From: Rickettsia felis URRWXCal2
GTDB taxonomy: Bacteria; Pseudomonadota; Alphaproteobacteria; Rickettsiales; Rickettsiaceae
Direction: 5' to 3'
Assembly (NCBI GenBank): GCA_000012145.1
Contig: CP000053.1
Span: 1,240,001 to 1,304,000 of the forward strand
DNA length: 64,000 bases
A model generated the notes under the pieces. That model did no database searches. It worked only from the letters and a program-made list of their open reading frames with translations, and was not told the DNA's origin. This document shows positions 10,567 through 19,581 of this stretch, piece after piece (positions within the stretch are counted from its first letter, which is position 1; every line of letters starts with the position of its first letter). Both the position numbers and the translations under genes were made by a program.

Positions 10567-10697
10567 TATATACTGCTTGTATTTCAAGAACCCTCATTTT
10601 ATTTTGATAGGTGAACACCCGCAGCCTATACTTAATAGGTGAGGATGCGAATCCTTGATAAAATGAAAGAACAATTCTTGAAAGATAAGCAGTATAT
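10567..10697. repeat. Palindromic repeat, family F
   Basis: Outer arms TATACTGCTTGTATTTCAAG and CTTGAAAGATAAGCAGTATA enclose an inner AATAGGTGAGGATGCGA core. Only one copy of this type is seen in the window. It sits between divergent secF and gapR. Confidence 0.8.
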
Positions 10698-10738
10698 TTG
10701 TATTATATAGTAAATTCAAAAAGGTTAAACGATTTTTT

Positions 10739-10975
10739 ATGTCAGAAGTAGTAGTAAAAGAACAATTAGAGCAATATATAAGCAAAATAGAAAGATTAGA
10801 ACAAGAAAAAGCTGATTTATCTCAAGAAGTAAAAGATATTTTCCAAGATGCTTCTTCACATGGATTTGATGTTAAAGCTATGAAATCTATATTAAAACTA
10901 AAGAAATTGGATAAAGATAAACTTGCCGAGCAAGATGCTATGCTTGAACTTTATAGAGATACTTTAGGGATTTGA
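10739..10975 (+). CDS. gapR: GapR-type DUF2312 nucleoid protein
   Basis: This 78-residue protein matches the DUF2312 family. Its founder, Caulobacter GapR, is a small coiled-coil protein that clamps overtwisted AT-rich DNA and aids topoisomerases. The N-terminal heptads QLEQYISKIERLEQEKADLS are followed by EVKDIFQDASSHGFDVKAMK and ILKLKKLDKDKLAEQDAML, the family core. It is slightly shorter than the Caulobacter protein. The function in Rickettsia is inferred. The gene is followed by a truncated family D repeat and IS copy 1. Confidence 0.88.
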   Translation: MSEVVVKEQLEQYISKIERLEQEKADLSQEVKDIFQDASSHGFDVKAMKSILKLKKLDKDKLAEQDAMLELYRDTLGI

Positions 10976-11015
10976 TATACTCGCTCAATTTCAAAAAGAG
11001 CAAGGAGTTCACAAG
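10976..11015. repeat. Truncated family D repeat
   Basis: Only the left end of a family D element is present (ATATACTCGCTCAATTTCAA then AAGAGCAAGGAGTTCACAAG). It stops at the IS256 element, and the missing half is not found on the other side of the IS, so sequence was lost there. Confidence 0.75.
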
Positions 11016-11021
11016 TCGAGA

Positions 11022-12338
11022 GTCTTCCCGATTAAGTGTGTAAACTTTTCCAAAAGCCTAGATTCTTTCGTCAAATTTTATTAAAAAATGAGCCATAGCC
11101 GCATTCCAATTTGGTATGGGCATGGACCATTTTTTGGTCATGTAATCAATTGCCAAATATAAGCTTTTAAAAACAGCATTATCATTTGGAAAAACACGTT
11201 TATTTTTTGTGACTTTTCGGAGTTGACTATTAACAGATTCCACAGCATTTGTTGTATAAATTATTTTCCGTATTTCTTCAGGGTATCCTAAGAAAATCAT
11301 TAAATTATCCCAGTGAACATACCAAGATTTAGCAATTTGAGGATATTGTTTATTCCATTTAGATTCAAAAGCCTCTAAAGCGGAAAGTGCTTCTTTTTCT
11401 GTGCTAGTGTATAAATAGGTTTTAAATCACCAGCAAGCTCTTTCCGGTCCTTATATGATACATATCGTAAACTATTTCTAATTTGATGTACAATACATAA
11501 TTGATGCTCCGTCTTTGGAAAAACAGCACCTATAGCTTCAGACATACCATTAAGGTTATCGCTACATGCTATCAGTATGTCTTGTATACCTCTATTTTTC
11601 ATCTCAGTAAAATTTCCAAGCCAAAATTTAGCCCCTTCATTCTCACTGATCCATAATCCCAAAATATCTTTCCGCCCTTCTAAATCAATACCTAATGCAA
11701 CATATACCGATTTATTGATAATCCGTTTATCCTGACGTACTTTTACTATTAAACAATCAAAAAATACTATAGCATATACTGGATCTAATGGACGGCTTTG
11801 CCATAGCTTAACATCCTCTATTATATCATCTGTGATTTGGCTAATTAAACTCTCGCTTACATCAGCTCCATATAACTCCTGAAGCTGTAATTTTATATCT
11901 GATAAACTCATACCTTTAGCATACAAAGATAGTACTTTATCATCAAAACCATCAAGCCTTCTTTGACGCTTTGCTACTAATGATGGTGCAAAACTGCTAT
12001 TTCTATCTCTTGGCACTTCAATCTCAACAGCACCATTCTTTGTAATCAGATTCTTTGTGTTATAACCATTACGTGAATTCTGAGCATCACTTTGATTGTA
12101 CTTGCTATATCCTAAATGATTATTCATCTCAGACTGTAGAGCTCTCTCTACAAGACGCTTGGTTATTTCTTTTAATAAACCATCTTCCCTGAATAATATT
12201 GATACATCTGTATCATTATTGATCAATAAATCTATCGCTTGTTCCATTGCAGCATTTTGTTTCTGTGTCATTGTAATTTCTCTTTTTGTTATATTTTCTT
12301 CTATACAACCTTTGAGAAATTTACACACTTATTTGGAC
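11022..12338 (-). mobile_element. IS256-family insertion sequence, copy 1
   Basis: A 1,317-base element nearly identical to the copy at 28707-30023 but in inverted orientation. Related ends carry AAGTGTGTAAAYTTYTC motifs at both sides. The outer limits were set by where the two copies stop matching. No clear target duplication is seen. It encodes one Mutator-type transposase in two frames. Confidence 0.9.
11058..12271 (-). pseudogene. IS256 (Mutator) transposase, frameshifted, copy 1
   Basis: A DDE-type Mutator-family transposase. The start at 12271 (MTQKQNAAMEQ) follows AGAGAAATTACA. The first frame covers the N-terminal and catalytic parts (RNGYNTK, FFDCLIVKVRQD, DNLNGMSEA, HQLCIVHQIRNSLRY) and ends after KPIYTLAQKKKHFPL. 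The rest (EALSALEAFESKWNKQYP, then TTNAVESVNSQLRK) is in the -1 frame. In IS256 relatives the junction reads about YTAPTEEAALAAL, so loss of one base near TATACACTAGC (about 11415) explains it well. The sequence GAAAAAG at the same place could also permit -1 slippage. The second copy has the identical shift. Confidence 0.88.
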
Positions 12339-12387
12339 AGTGCCAAAAAATCTTATAATTTGCAGCTAAAAAGAGCTATAATTATGA

Positions 12388-12951
12388 TTATTCTATTAAA
12401 AGTGTACAGGACCTCAGTTTTATAAACTTTTCTATCATTCTAGTAACGGAACGTTCTAGCTCAATATCTAATTTTGAATAATCAGAAAAGTTAAACCATT
12501 TAAGTTCATTCGATTCGTTGTTTTTTATAAAATTATCATTATCTACTGTTTTTAGTAAAAATCGTACATCATAGTGATAATGAGCAGGCTCCTTATGAGT
12601 TTGCGGAATATAATGGGTGTCTATATCAAAAATCTCCCTATTTATCGTTTTAATCTCATTAATTCCGGATTCTTCTATAGCTTCTTTAACCGCTACATTT
12701 AATATATTACTATCTCCATCACAATGACCGCCTGGTTGAAGCCATTTATCAAGCTTTCTATGGTGCATCAATAAAAATTTCGTTTTATCATTATTAAGTA
12801 AAAAAGCTGAAGCAGTGAAATGCCCTATTTGTAAATCTCGGCTAAAAGGGTTGTCATATTCATTTAAAAATTCAAGCATTTTTGTTTTTGTAACAATTTC
12901 TTCAGGATATGTGCTACTGTAATTTTGTAGTTTAATATGTAATTCATTCAT
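12388..12951 (-). CDS. Nudix hydrolase
   Basis: A 187-residue Nudix-family protein; these hydrolyse nucleoside diphosphates linked to another group. The box is GHCDGDSNILNVAVKEAIEE followed by SGI: the EExG core is kept, while the usual first glutamate is serine and the arginine is lysine, as in the GHCDGD subgroup. The substrate cannot be told. The C-terminus ends only 49 bases from IS copy 1. Confidence 0.85.
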   Translation of the reverse strand: MNELHIKLQNYSSTYPEEIVTKTKMLEFLNEYDNPFSRDLQIGHFTASAFLLNNDKTKFLLMHHRKLDKWLQPGGHCDGDSNILNVAVKEAIEESGINEIKTINREIFDIDTHYIPQTHKEPAHYHYDVRFLLKTVDNDNFIKNNESNELKWFNFSDYSKLDIELERSVTRMIEKFIKLRSCTLLIE

Positions 12952-13063
12952 AACGACAATTTTTTATGTATAGAGCTTCGATATTTAACTCAAATTTCTC
13001 TGCTAAGTCAAATAAAAATAATGTTATAAAATTATATTTTACCATGTTTCGTGGTAATTATCA

Positions 13064-13094
13064 TTGACAATCAATTAATACTTAGTTATATATT
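13064..13094 (+). promoter_or_regulatory. Likely sigma-70 promoter
   Basis: A perfect -35 TTGACA at 13064-13069 is followed by overlapping -10 candidates TTATAT/TATATT (13086-13094). It lies 40 bases upstream of the small membrane protein gene. Confidence 0.45.
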
Positions 13095-13134
13095 ATGCTT
13101 CTAAAATTTAATATTAATTAATAGATTTATATTT

Positions 13135-13398
13135 ATGCTTAAAGAAATAATCAATGAAATAGTAAACGATAATACAAACCCTTGGTACGGTAAGCTTGCA
13201 GTAGTAGGAGCGTGTGCTGTTGGAATTTATGTAGTAGTAATTGATCCACCTTTAAAAATTGCTATGGCATGTGCTGCCGGCATAATGGGAACATTAGCTG
13301 CAATTAAAGTAGGAGAAGCCTGTTATAATTATTATATGGAAACAAATACCCAAGAAGAAAGATTAATTGGAGAAGTAGAATATAATACTGAAATATAA
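13135..13398 (+). CDS. Small membrane protein, unknown
   Basis: I do not recognise this 87-residue protein. It has two hydrophobic stretches, LAVVGACAVGIYVVVI and IAMACAAGIMGTLAAI, joined by a short DPPLK turn, so it is probably a two-pass hairpin membrane protein. A polar tail follows (NTQEERLIGEVEYNTEI). A good -35 box lies upstream and the gene stands alone, convergent with tlyC. Probably restricted to Rickettsia. Confidence 0.65.
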   Translation: MLKEIINEIVNDNTNPWYGKLAVVGACAVGIYVVVIDPPLKIAMACAAGIMGTLAAIKVGEACYNYYMETNTQEERLIGEVEYNTEI

Positions 13399-13450
13399 TA
13401 ACAAAATATTTTTAACGAATTTATAGGACAAACCGACTCTAAATTCGTAT

Positions 13451-14350
13451 TCATTTACTATTCAAGCCGTTTTTTAATCTAATTTTGACTTGTTTTAAAG
13501 AACGAGGAGTTGCGTCCGTAACTTCAATTTCAATATTTTCTGAAATATCTATTCTAGTACCGATAGCCGGAACACTACCGACTCTAGTCAATACGAGTCC
13601 TCCTATCGTATCAAACTCATCATCATCATTTTTTAGCTTTTCTCCTATTATTTCTTCAAGCACTTCTACTTCAACACGTGCATTTGAAATAATTGTTGAG
13701 TTATTAATAACCTTGAAATTATCGCTATCTAATTGCTGATCATGCTCATCATCAATTCGCCCTACTATTTCTTCTATAAGATCTTCAATAGTAACTAAAC
13801 CGTCAGTACCGCCATACTCATCAACAACTATTGCAATATGCGTTCTCTCACGACGCATTTTTGCTAGCAAATCTAATAATTTCATAGAAGGAGCTGCAAT
13901 TATATGCTTACGTATAAGCTTTTTTAAACGACCATTTTGCTTTGTAGCCAATGCTTTAAACAAATCCTTGATATGAATGAACCCTACTACGTTGTCTAAA
14001 GTACCGTCATATATAAGAGTTCGTGTATGTGGAACTTCTAACTTAATAGACTCACTTAATTCTTCTAGATTCGTAGTTAATTTTATTGCCGCAATATCGG
14101 AACGCGGTACCATTATATCTTCAATAGTTTTATCTTCTAGCTCCAATAAATTAGCTAAAATATTACGCTCGTCTAAAGTCATTTTTTGGCTATTAATTTT
14201 AAGGCGTTTTATGACACCAAAAAAATTATCAGGCGTTTTTGTTTTTCTAAAAAAATTTTTTATCGGAGAGAATAATTTTCGTACAGTAAAAATTAACTTA
14301 TTATTTTGATTTTTTTTACTAGAATCTTCTTTTTTTGAAGATTTTAACAT
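13451..14350 (-). CDS. tlyC: TlyC/CorC-type CBS-domain protein (hemolysin C)
   Basis: In Rickettsia this gene is known as tlyC and its product has been linked to membrane lysis and escape from the phagosome; elsewhere CorC relatives handle magnesium and cobalt. The 299 residues have a basic N-terminus, two CBS repeats ([11 protein letters not shown] to about 190, with [12 protein letters not shown] and [21 protein letters not shown]) and a C-terminal CorC/HlyC domain ([19 protein letters not shown]). No strong membrane anchor is visible. It starts 16 bases after the ybeY stop, the usual ybeY-corC order. Confidence 0.94.
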
Positions 14351-14366
14351 AAATTTTTTTATTTAG

Positions 14367-14870
14367 TTAATAAGGGGAAGAAATACCGAAATATGATAAT
14401 ATTTCAATTTCTAGATTTTCCATAATATTTGCTTCTGTGTCATTTTGATGATCAAACCCAATTAAGTGTAAAATACTATGTATTAAAAGATGAATAAAAT
14501 GATTCTCAAAATTTTTTTGCTGCTCGCACGATTCATTATATATTACCTCATAACAAAATGCTATATCACCTAAATGTATATAATCAGAGTCGCCTAAAAA
14601 TTCAAGTTTAGAATATAAATCCTGCCAATTTAATTCGTTGCTTGGAAAAGAAAGAACGTTAGTAGCTTTTTCTATATTACGAAATTGTTTGTTTAAGGTC
14701 AATATTTCTGCAGTATTTGTTAGTAAAATTGATAATTCAAATTGTTTTATTTTACTAAAATTATCAAACCGCAATAAAACATTTTGAGTTATTTTTTTGA
14801 TTAAACTCTTATTTATCTGCTTATGCTCACGCCATTTGTCGTAATTTTTTATGATTTCTACGTTTATCAT
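14367..14870 (-). CDS. ybeY: YbeY endoribonuclease / rRNA maturation factor
   Basis: YbeY is a metal-dependent endoribonuclease involved in 16S rRNA 3' processing and ribosome quality control. The zinc site [14 protein letters not shown] matches the family HxxxHxxGxDH motif, and [17 protein letters not shown] is the conserved N-terminal block. Its 167 residues are normal. It is upstream of tlyC in an apparent two-gene operon. Confidence 0.95.
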   Translation of the reverse strand: MINVEIIKNYDKWREHKQINKSLIKKITQNVLLRFDNFSKIKQFELSILLTNTAEILTLNKQFRNIEKATNVLSFPSNELNWQDLYSKLEFLGDSDYIHLGDIAFCYEVIYNESCEQQKNFENHFIHLLIHSILHLIGFDHQNDTEANIMENLEIEILSYFGISSPY

Positions 14871-14891
14871 TTCTTAATCCTATCACATCAA

Positions 14892-14920
14892 TGTCATTCC
14901 CGCAAAAGCGGGAATCCAGT
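14892..14920. repeat. Single family A arm
   Basis: One hairpin arm of family A (TGTCATTCCCGC AAAAGCGGGAATCCAG) without its partner, just before a nested repeat. Confidence 0.7.
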
Positions 14921-14930
14921 ACTTTTCACT

Positions 14931-15173
14931 GTCACCCCGTGGCTTGACCTATAGTACCGGACAATTTTCACTTTATGTCATTCCTGGGGAAGCAGGAATC
15001 CAAAATAAAGCGAGATAAATCGAGCTTTAAAAAAGCTTTATTTGAAAAAAAATTATCTAATAAAAAAATCTTTGAAATCAAGGTTTTTTTAGCATGGATC
15101 CCTGCTTTCGCAGGGATGACATCGAGAGCTTTTTAAAAATTGTCCGGTACTATAGGTCAAGCCACAGGATGAC
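14931..15173. repeat. Nested palindromic repeats between ybeY and lipA
   Basis: The outer arms, GTGGCTTGACCTATAGTACC and GGTACTATAGGTCAAGCCAC, are family C-like. Between them sits a complete family A element (14976-15121) with its own arms TGTCATTCCTGGGGAAGCAG and CTGCTTTCGCAGGGATGACA. The 14871-15188 gap holds only these repeats. Confidence 0.88.
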
Positions 15174-15188
15174 AAAGGTGAAATTGAT

Positions 15189-16094
15189 TCACGCAGGCCA
15201 TGCCTCCTCGCAATGACGCTGCTGGTAATTCTCTTTTAATTTTTGAAAATCCTCATCGGCATGGTATGAAGAACGGGTTAGCGGGGTTGCCGAAACCATC
15301 AAGAATCCTTTTGTTCTTGCTATTCGCTCTAAATATTTAAACTCTTCGGGAGTAACATATTTTGCGACCTCAGCATGATTTTTAGTAGGTTGCAGATACT
15401 GCCCTATAGTTAGAAAATCAACCTTTGCTTCTCTTAAATCATCCATAACCTGTATTACTTCACTTATTTCTTCTCCAAGCCCTACCATCATACCGGATTT
15501 TGTAAAAATTTCAGGAGATAATTTTTTGATATTGTGAAGTAAGCTTAAAGAATTATAATATCTAGCTCCTGGTCTAATCGTTTTGTATAAAGACGGGACT
15601 GTTTCGACATTATGGTTAAAGACGTCAGGTTTTGCATTTGCTATTATTTCAGCTGCTCCTTCTTTTCTTAAAAAATCAGGAGTTAGAATCTCAATAGTAG
15701 TATTTGGCGATGATTTTCTAATTTCGCTAATACACTCCGCAAAATGCGTAGCTCCGCCATCATCAAGATCATCACGATCGACGGAAGTAATTACTACATG
15801 CTTAAGATTTAACTTTTGTACCGCTTCCGCTAACCTTTGCGGTTCGTGCGGGTCAAGCAAATCCGGTCTACCAGTTTTGACATTACAAAACCTACAGGCT
15901 CTAGTACAAACCGAACCTAAAATCATCACGGTTGCATGTTTTTTCGACCAGCACTCACCGATATTAGGACAAGCAGCTTCCTCGCACACAGTATTTAATC
16001 TCAGATTCTTTATTAAATCTTTTGTATTATAATATTCTGCGGAATTCGGAGCTTTTACTTTTATCCAATCCGGTCTTTTGTTTAAATTAGACAT
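15189..16094 (-). CDS. lipA: Lipoyl synthase
   Basis: LipA is a radical-SAM enzyme that inserts two sulfurs into octanoyl groups on lipoyl domains. The auxiliary cluster motif [12 protein letters not shown] and the radical-SAM motif CTRACRFC are both present, as are [11 protein letters not shown] and the C-terminal RSSYHAD. The start is set at 16094 ([10 protein letters not shown]), because the open frame further upstream (to 16235) is translated family D repeat. The C-terminus RHCEEAWPA is likewise read from a repeat, so the native end probably lay near ENYQQ. About 301 residues, normal for LipA. Confidence 0.94.
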   Translation of the reverse strand: MSNLNKRPDWIKVKAPNSAEYYNTKDLIKNLRLNTVCEEAACPNIGECWSKKHATVMILGSVCTRACRFCNVKTGRPDLLDPHEPQRLAEAVQKLNLKHVVITSVDRDDLDDGGATHFAECISEIRKSSPNTTIEILTPDFLRKEGAAEIIANAKPDVFNHNVETVPSLYKTIRPGARYYNSLSLLHNIKKLSPEIFTKSGMMVGLGEEISEVIQVMDDLREAKVDFLTIGQYLQPTKNHAEVAKYVTPEEFKYLERIARTKGFLMVSATPLTRSSYHADEDFQKLKENYQQRHCEEAWPA

Positions 16095-16117
16095 ATACTC
16101 CTGTGAAATGAATAGTT

Positions 16118-16243
16118 GTATACGAAGGTCAATTTCAAAAAGAGCGAGGAGTTCACAAGGCAAGGAGCGGAGCGTATAATAATACGTGGCTACCTGCACT
16201 CTTATAGAACGACAACGCCAATTTTTGAAATTCACCGAGTATA
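16118..16243. repeat. Palindromic repeat, family D
   Basis: Starts TATACGAAGGTCAATTTCAA and ends CCAATTTTTGAAATTCACCG then AGTATA. It separates glyA from lipA and supplies the last codons of glyA (PFYTR). Confidence 0.88.
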
Positions 16244-17497
16244 AAACGGAAATAATTTAATTAGTTTTGTTACTTCAGTTAGTACTTTTTGCTCGGCTTT
16301 ACCATTATCTTCATTATTTTTTAAGCCGTCTAAAATATCTGCTACCATATGACCGACTAATACAAAATCCTTTTCTTTAAATCCTCTAGTAGTGCATGCC
16401 GGAGTGCCAAGACGAATACCTGAAGTGATAAAAGGCGAAGTTTCATCAAAGGGGATAGCATTCTTATTACATGTAATCCCTGCTCTATCCAAAGAATTAG
16501 CAGCAAGCTTTCCGGTAATCCCGTCTTTACACAAATCCACTAAAACAATATGATTATCGGTACCGCCTGTTAATATATCATATCCTCTTTCTTGCAAGCT
16601 ACTTGCTAAAGCTTTAGCATTACTTATTACCTGCTTAATATAGCTTTTATATTCAGGCTGCAAATTTTCTAAAAAAGCTACGGCTTTTGCGGCGATTATA
16701 TGCATTAACGGACCGCCTTGTAGTCCTGGAAATAATGCAGAATTTATCTTTTTGCCTATCTCTTCGTCGTTAGATAAAATTAAACCGCCTCGCGGTCCTC
16801 GGAGCGTTTTGTGAGTGGTAGAGGTAACAGCATGAGTGTAAGGAATAGGGCTTTGATGCTCGCCTGTGGCAACAAGTCCGGCAATATGAGCAATATCTGC
16901 CATAAAGTAAGCTCCTACTTTATCCGCTATTTCTCTAAATCTTGCAAAATCAATATTACGAGGATAAGCAGAAAAACCGGCTATAAGTAATTTTGGTTTA
17001 TGCAAATCCGCTAAGCGTTCAATCTCATCATAATCGATTAAATAAGTCTCTTTATTTACGCTATAAGAAACGGCGTTAAACCATTTACCGGACATATTCG
17101 GGGCTGCACCGTGCGTTAGATGCCCGCCGCTATCTAAAGACATACCAAGAATTGTATCACCAGGCTGTAATAAAGCAAGATACACAGCTTGATTTGCTTG
17201 TGAACCGGAATGAGACTGCACATTTGCATATTTACAGTTAAAGAGTTTTTTTACTCGCTCTATAGCTAAATTCTCAGCTTTATCGACTTCCTCACAACCG
17301 TTATAGAAACGCTTACCTGAATACCCTTCCGCATATTTATTAGTCAGAATCGATCCTTGAGCTTCAAGCACTGCGGGACTTACGAAATTCTCTGATGCAA
17401 TAAGCTCAATTACGCTATTTTGACGCAGCTTTTCATGCTTGATTATTTCATCAATTTCTTTATCCGTTTCGTGTAAGTGATTATTAAAAATATTCAT
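16232..17497 (-). CDS. glyA: Serine hydroxymethyltransferase
   Basis: GlyA makes glycine and methylene-tetrahydrofolate from serine. The PLP lysine lies in [14 protein letters not shown], with [15 protein letters not shown] and the N-terminal [17 protein letters not shown] also clear. The 421-residue length is normal; the last few residues come from the neighbouring repeat. It runs in the same direction as lipA with one repeat between. Confidence 0.97.
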   Translation of the reverse strand: MNIFNNHLHETDKEIDEIIKHEKLRQNSVIELIASENFVSPAVLEAQGSILTNKYAEGYSGKRFYNGCEEVDKAENLAIERVKKLFNCKYANVQSHSGSQANQAVYLALLQPGDTILGMSLDSGGHLTHGAAPNMSGKWFNAVSYSVNKETYLIDYDEIERLADLHKPKLLIAGFSAYPRNIDFARFREIADKVGAYFMADIAHIAGLVATGEHQSPIPYTHAVTSTTHKTLRGPRGGLILSNDEEIGKKINSALFPGLQGGPLMHIIAAKAVAFLENLQPEYKSYIKQVISNAKALASSLQERGYDILTGGTDNHIVLVDLCKDGITGKLAANSLDRAGITCNKNAIPFDETSPFITSGIRLGTPACTTRGFKEKDFVLVGHMVADILDGLKNNEDNGKAEQKVLTEVTKLIKLFPFYTR

Positions 17498-17565
17498 TCA
17501 TCCTCGTATTTTTTGGTGTTTATGTCATTCCAGCAACAGTGCATGGGTGTCGACTTAAAGATCGA

Positions 17566-17732
17566 TGTCATTCCTGCGAAAGCAGGAATCTACGTGTCAT
17601 ACCGTGGCTTGACCACGGTATCCAGTTAAAAATACTAAAATTATTAGTATTTTTTATTGTTTTTATGGACCCCGTGGTCAAGCCACGGGGTGACGCTAAA
17701 AGTAATGGATTCTTGCTTTCGCAGGAATGACA
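17566..17732. repeat. Nested palindromic repeats: family C inside family A
   Basis: The outer family A arms TGTCATTCCTGCGAAAGCAG and CTTTCGCAGGAATGACA hold a family C element at 17595-17694 with arms GTCATACCGTGGCTTGACCA and TGGTCAAGCCACGGGGTGAC. The first 15 bases of a further A arm lie at about 17523. Confidence 0.9.
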
Positions 17733-17756
17733 TCGAGAACTATGCAACAATTTCTG

Positions 17757-18404
17757 TCAAACCACGGTATGACATGTGTTTATAAAATTAATCGCAATCT
17801 CAAGTCCTCGTCCGTCTATTGAATGAGCAAGAGAAGTTAATTTATGCCCGCTATGCTCTATATGCAGCTTAGATAAATAGTTTGAAGCATTATACATCTC
17901 ACTAACACCGACCACCTCATCTAATTCTCCATGAATCAAGCATATAGGGGTGAGTTTATTATTAACTTCCATAGGCGGAATTAATGCACCCGAAAAACCT
18001 ATAGTACAGAAAAACGGTTCTCGCTGAATCAGAGTTAAATATAAACCAATCATTGTACCTTGAGAAAAACCTATAATAATCGTATCTTTATTGGTAAGAT
18101 TTAACTCTTCCTGCTTTTGCTTTATTATGTCTTCAAGCTTAGAAATATTATTCGCAATCAGCTTTGCTATTATATGTGGACTGCGATCTTGCAAACTAAA
18201 CCATTGTCTACCGTAAGGCATCATATCGTAAGCCTCAATGCCGTGCGGTGAAATAAAATGACAATCGGGCAAATCATTTTTGATATAAGGGACTAATCCT
18301 ATTAAATCATGTCCGTCTGAGCCGACACCGTGCAGTAACACTACTAGCTTCTTTGCCGGCTGCCGGTTGCTTTCTACTTCTGGGTATTCTAAATATTTGT
18401 TCAT
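17757..18404 (-). CDS. Alpha/beta hydrolase (COG0400 carboxylesterase family)
   Basis: A serine hydrolase of the phospholipase/carboxylesterase (YpfH-like) family. The nucleophile motif is GFSQG at about residue 113; the acid and histidine probably lie in [14 protein letters not shown] and [12 protein letters not shown]. The oxyanion region is [16 protein letters not shown]. At 215 residues it fits. The true substrate is unknown; activity on short acyl esters or lysophospholipids is typical. The last residues (TCHTVV) are read from a family C repeat arm. Confidence 0.88.
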   Translation of the reverse strand: MNKYLEYPEVESNRQPAKKLVVLLHGVGSDGHDLIGLVPYIKNDLPDCHFISPHGIEAYDMMPYGRQWFSLQDRSPHIIAKLIANNISKLEDIIKQKQEELNLTNKDTIIIGFSQGTMIGLYLTLIQREPFFCTIGFSGALIPPMEVNNKLTPICLIHGELDEVVGVSEMYNASNYLSKLHIEHSGHKLTSLAHSIDGRGLEIAINFINTCHTVV

Positions 18405-18459
18405 GTTTTTTACAAAATTGTTATTTTTCCGTCATTGCAACGAGCGGATGACTCGTTTA

Positions 18460-18560
18460 TGTCATTCCCGCGTAGGCGGGAATCCAGTACTTAAAAGCTT
18501 TATTTGAAAAGCTCGATTTATCTCGCTTTATGATGGATTCCCGCCTACGCGGGAATGACA
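18460..18560. repeat. Palindromic repeat, family A
   Basis: Arms TGTCATTCCCGCGTAGGCGG and CCGCCTACGCGGGAATGACA match perfectly, between grxD and the hydrolase gene. Confidence 0.92.
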
Positions 18561-18572
18561 TATAGTGACGCC

Positions 18573-18887
18573 TCAACCTTTCAACATCTTCTCAAGCTCG
18601 CCATTATTGTATAGCTCCGTTGCAATATCACAACCGCCGACTAATTCCCCTTTAATGTATAATTGTGGGAATGTTGGCCAATCGCTAAATTTTTTTAAAT
18701 CTTCACGAAATTCCGGATTAACAAATACATTAATATCACGAAACTCTACACCTAATTTATTCAAAATAGCTACTACTTTAGCAGAAAAGCCGCACATTGT
18801 AGCTTCCTTAGTACCTTTCATGAACAGCACTACTTTATTATTTTTTATTTCATTTTCTATAAATTCAAAATTTTTATTTTCCGTCAT
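18573..18887 (-). CDS. grxD: Monothiol glutaredoxin (Grx4 type)
   Basis: Monothiol glutaredoxins bind glutathione-ligated [2Fe-2S] clusters and pass them to other proteins. The CGFS motif is at residues 32-35 (KEATMCGFSAKVV), with the WPTFPQLYIKGELVGGCD glutathione-binding block after it. Its 104 residues are usual. It is divergent from nth with 52 bases between starts. Confidence 0.96.
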   Translation of the reverse strand: MTENKNFEFIENEIKNNKVVLFMKGTKEATMCGFSAKVVAILNKLGVEFRDINVFVNPEFREDLKKFSDWPTFPQLYIKGELVGGCDIATELYNNGELEKMLKG

Positions 18888-18939
18888 TCAAAACCTGATA
18901 TAAATATTATTCTCTAAAATATACTCTTCATAATACATC

Positions 18940-19581
18940 ATGCAAGCACAAATAGTTAATAAAATTTTTGAGATTTTTAGCAAGAATAATCCAAGTCCGA
19001 AAACCGAATTAATATATAAGAATGATTTCACCTTATTAGTAGCGGTAATGTTATCTGCTCAAGCCACCGATATATCAGTAAATTTAGCGACTAAATCTTT
19101 ATTTGAAACTTATGATACAACGGAAAAAATTTTAGAACTCGGCGAAGACGGGCTTAAAAAATATATAAAATCTATCGGACTATTTAACAGCAAAGCAAAA
19201 AATATTATTGCATTATGTAAAATATTGATAAGTAATTATCAATCTTCAGTACCAAATGATTTTAAGGAATTAATTAAACTGCCCGGTGTCGGCAGAAAAA
19301 CTGCCAATGTTGTACTAAACTGCTTATTTGGTATGCCGACAATGGCGGTTGATACACATGTCTTTAGAGTAGCCAAAAGGATTGGACTTGCTAGAGGTAA
19401 TAGTCCTGAAATAGTAGAAAAAGAGCTACTGCAAATTATTAATGAGAAATGGTTAACTCATGCCCATCACTGGCTAATTCTGCACGGTAGATATATTTGC
19501 AAAGCTAGAAAACCCGATTGCGACATCTGCCCTATTAAAGAGTATTGTGAGTATTATAATTCACCAATTATTTCTAAATAA
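18940..19581 (+). CDS. nth: Endonuclease III
   Basis: Nth removes oxidised pyrimidines and nicks the abasic site. The helix-hairpin-helix [14 protein letters not shown] carries K120 and VDTHVFR carries D138, both at the positions of the E. coli enzyme. The C-terminal [4Fe-4S] ligands are in [17 protein letters not shown] (C-X6-C-X2-C-X5-C). The 213 residues are normal. Its 3' end overlaps the convergent hypothetical gene by 28 bases. Confidence 0.97.
   Translation: MQAQIVNKIFEIFSKNNPSPKTELIYKNDFTLLVAVMLSAQATDISVNLATKSLFETYDTTEKILELGEDGLKKYIKSIGLFNSKAKNIIALCKILISNYQSSVPNDFKELIKLPGVGRKTANVVLNCLFGMPTMAVDTHVFRVAKRIGLARGNSPEIVEKELLQIINEKWLTHAHHWLILHGRYICKARKPDCDICPIKEYCEYYNSPIISK

Noticed and set aside
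16094..16235. Longer LipA N-terminus starting at 16235
   Set aside because: The extra 47 codons are a family D repeat, and LipA proteins begin near the [10 protein letters not shown] position.
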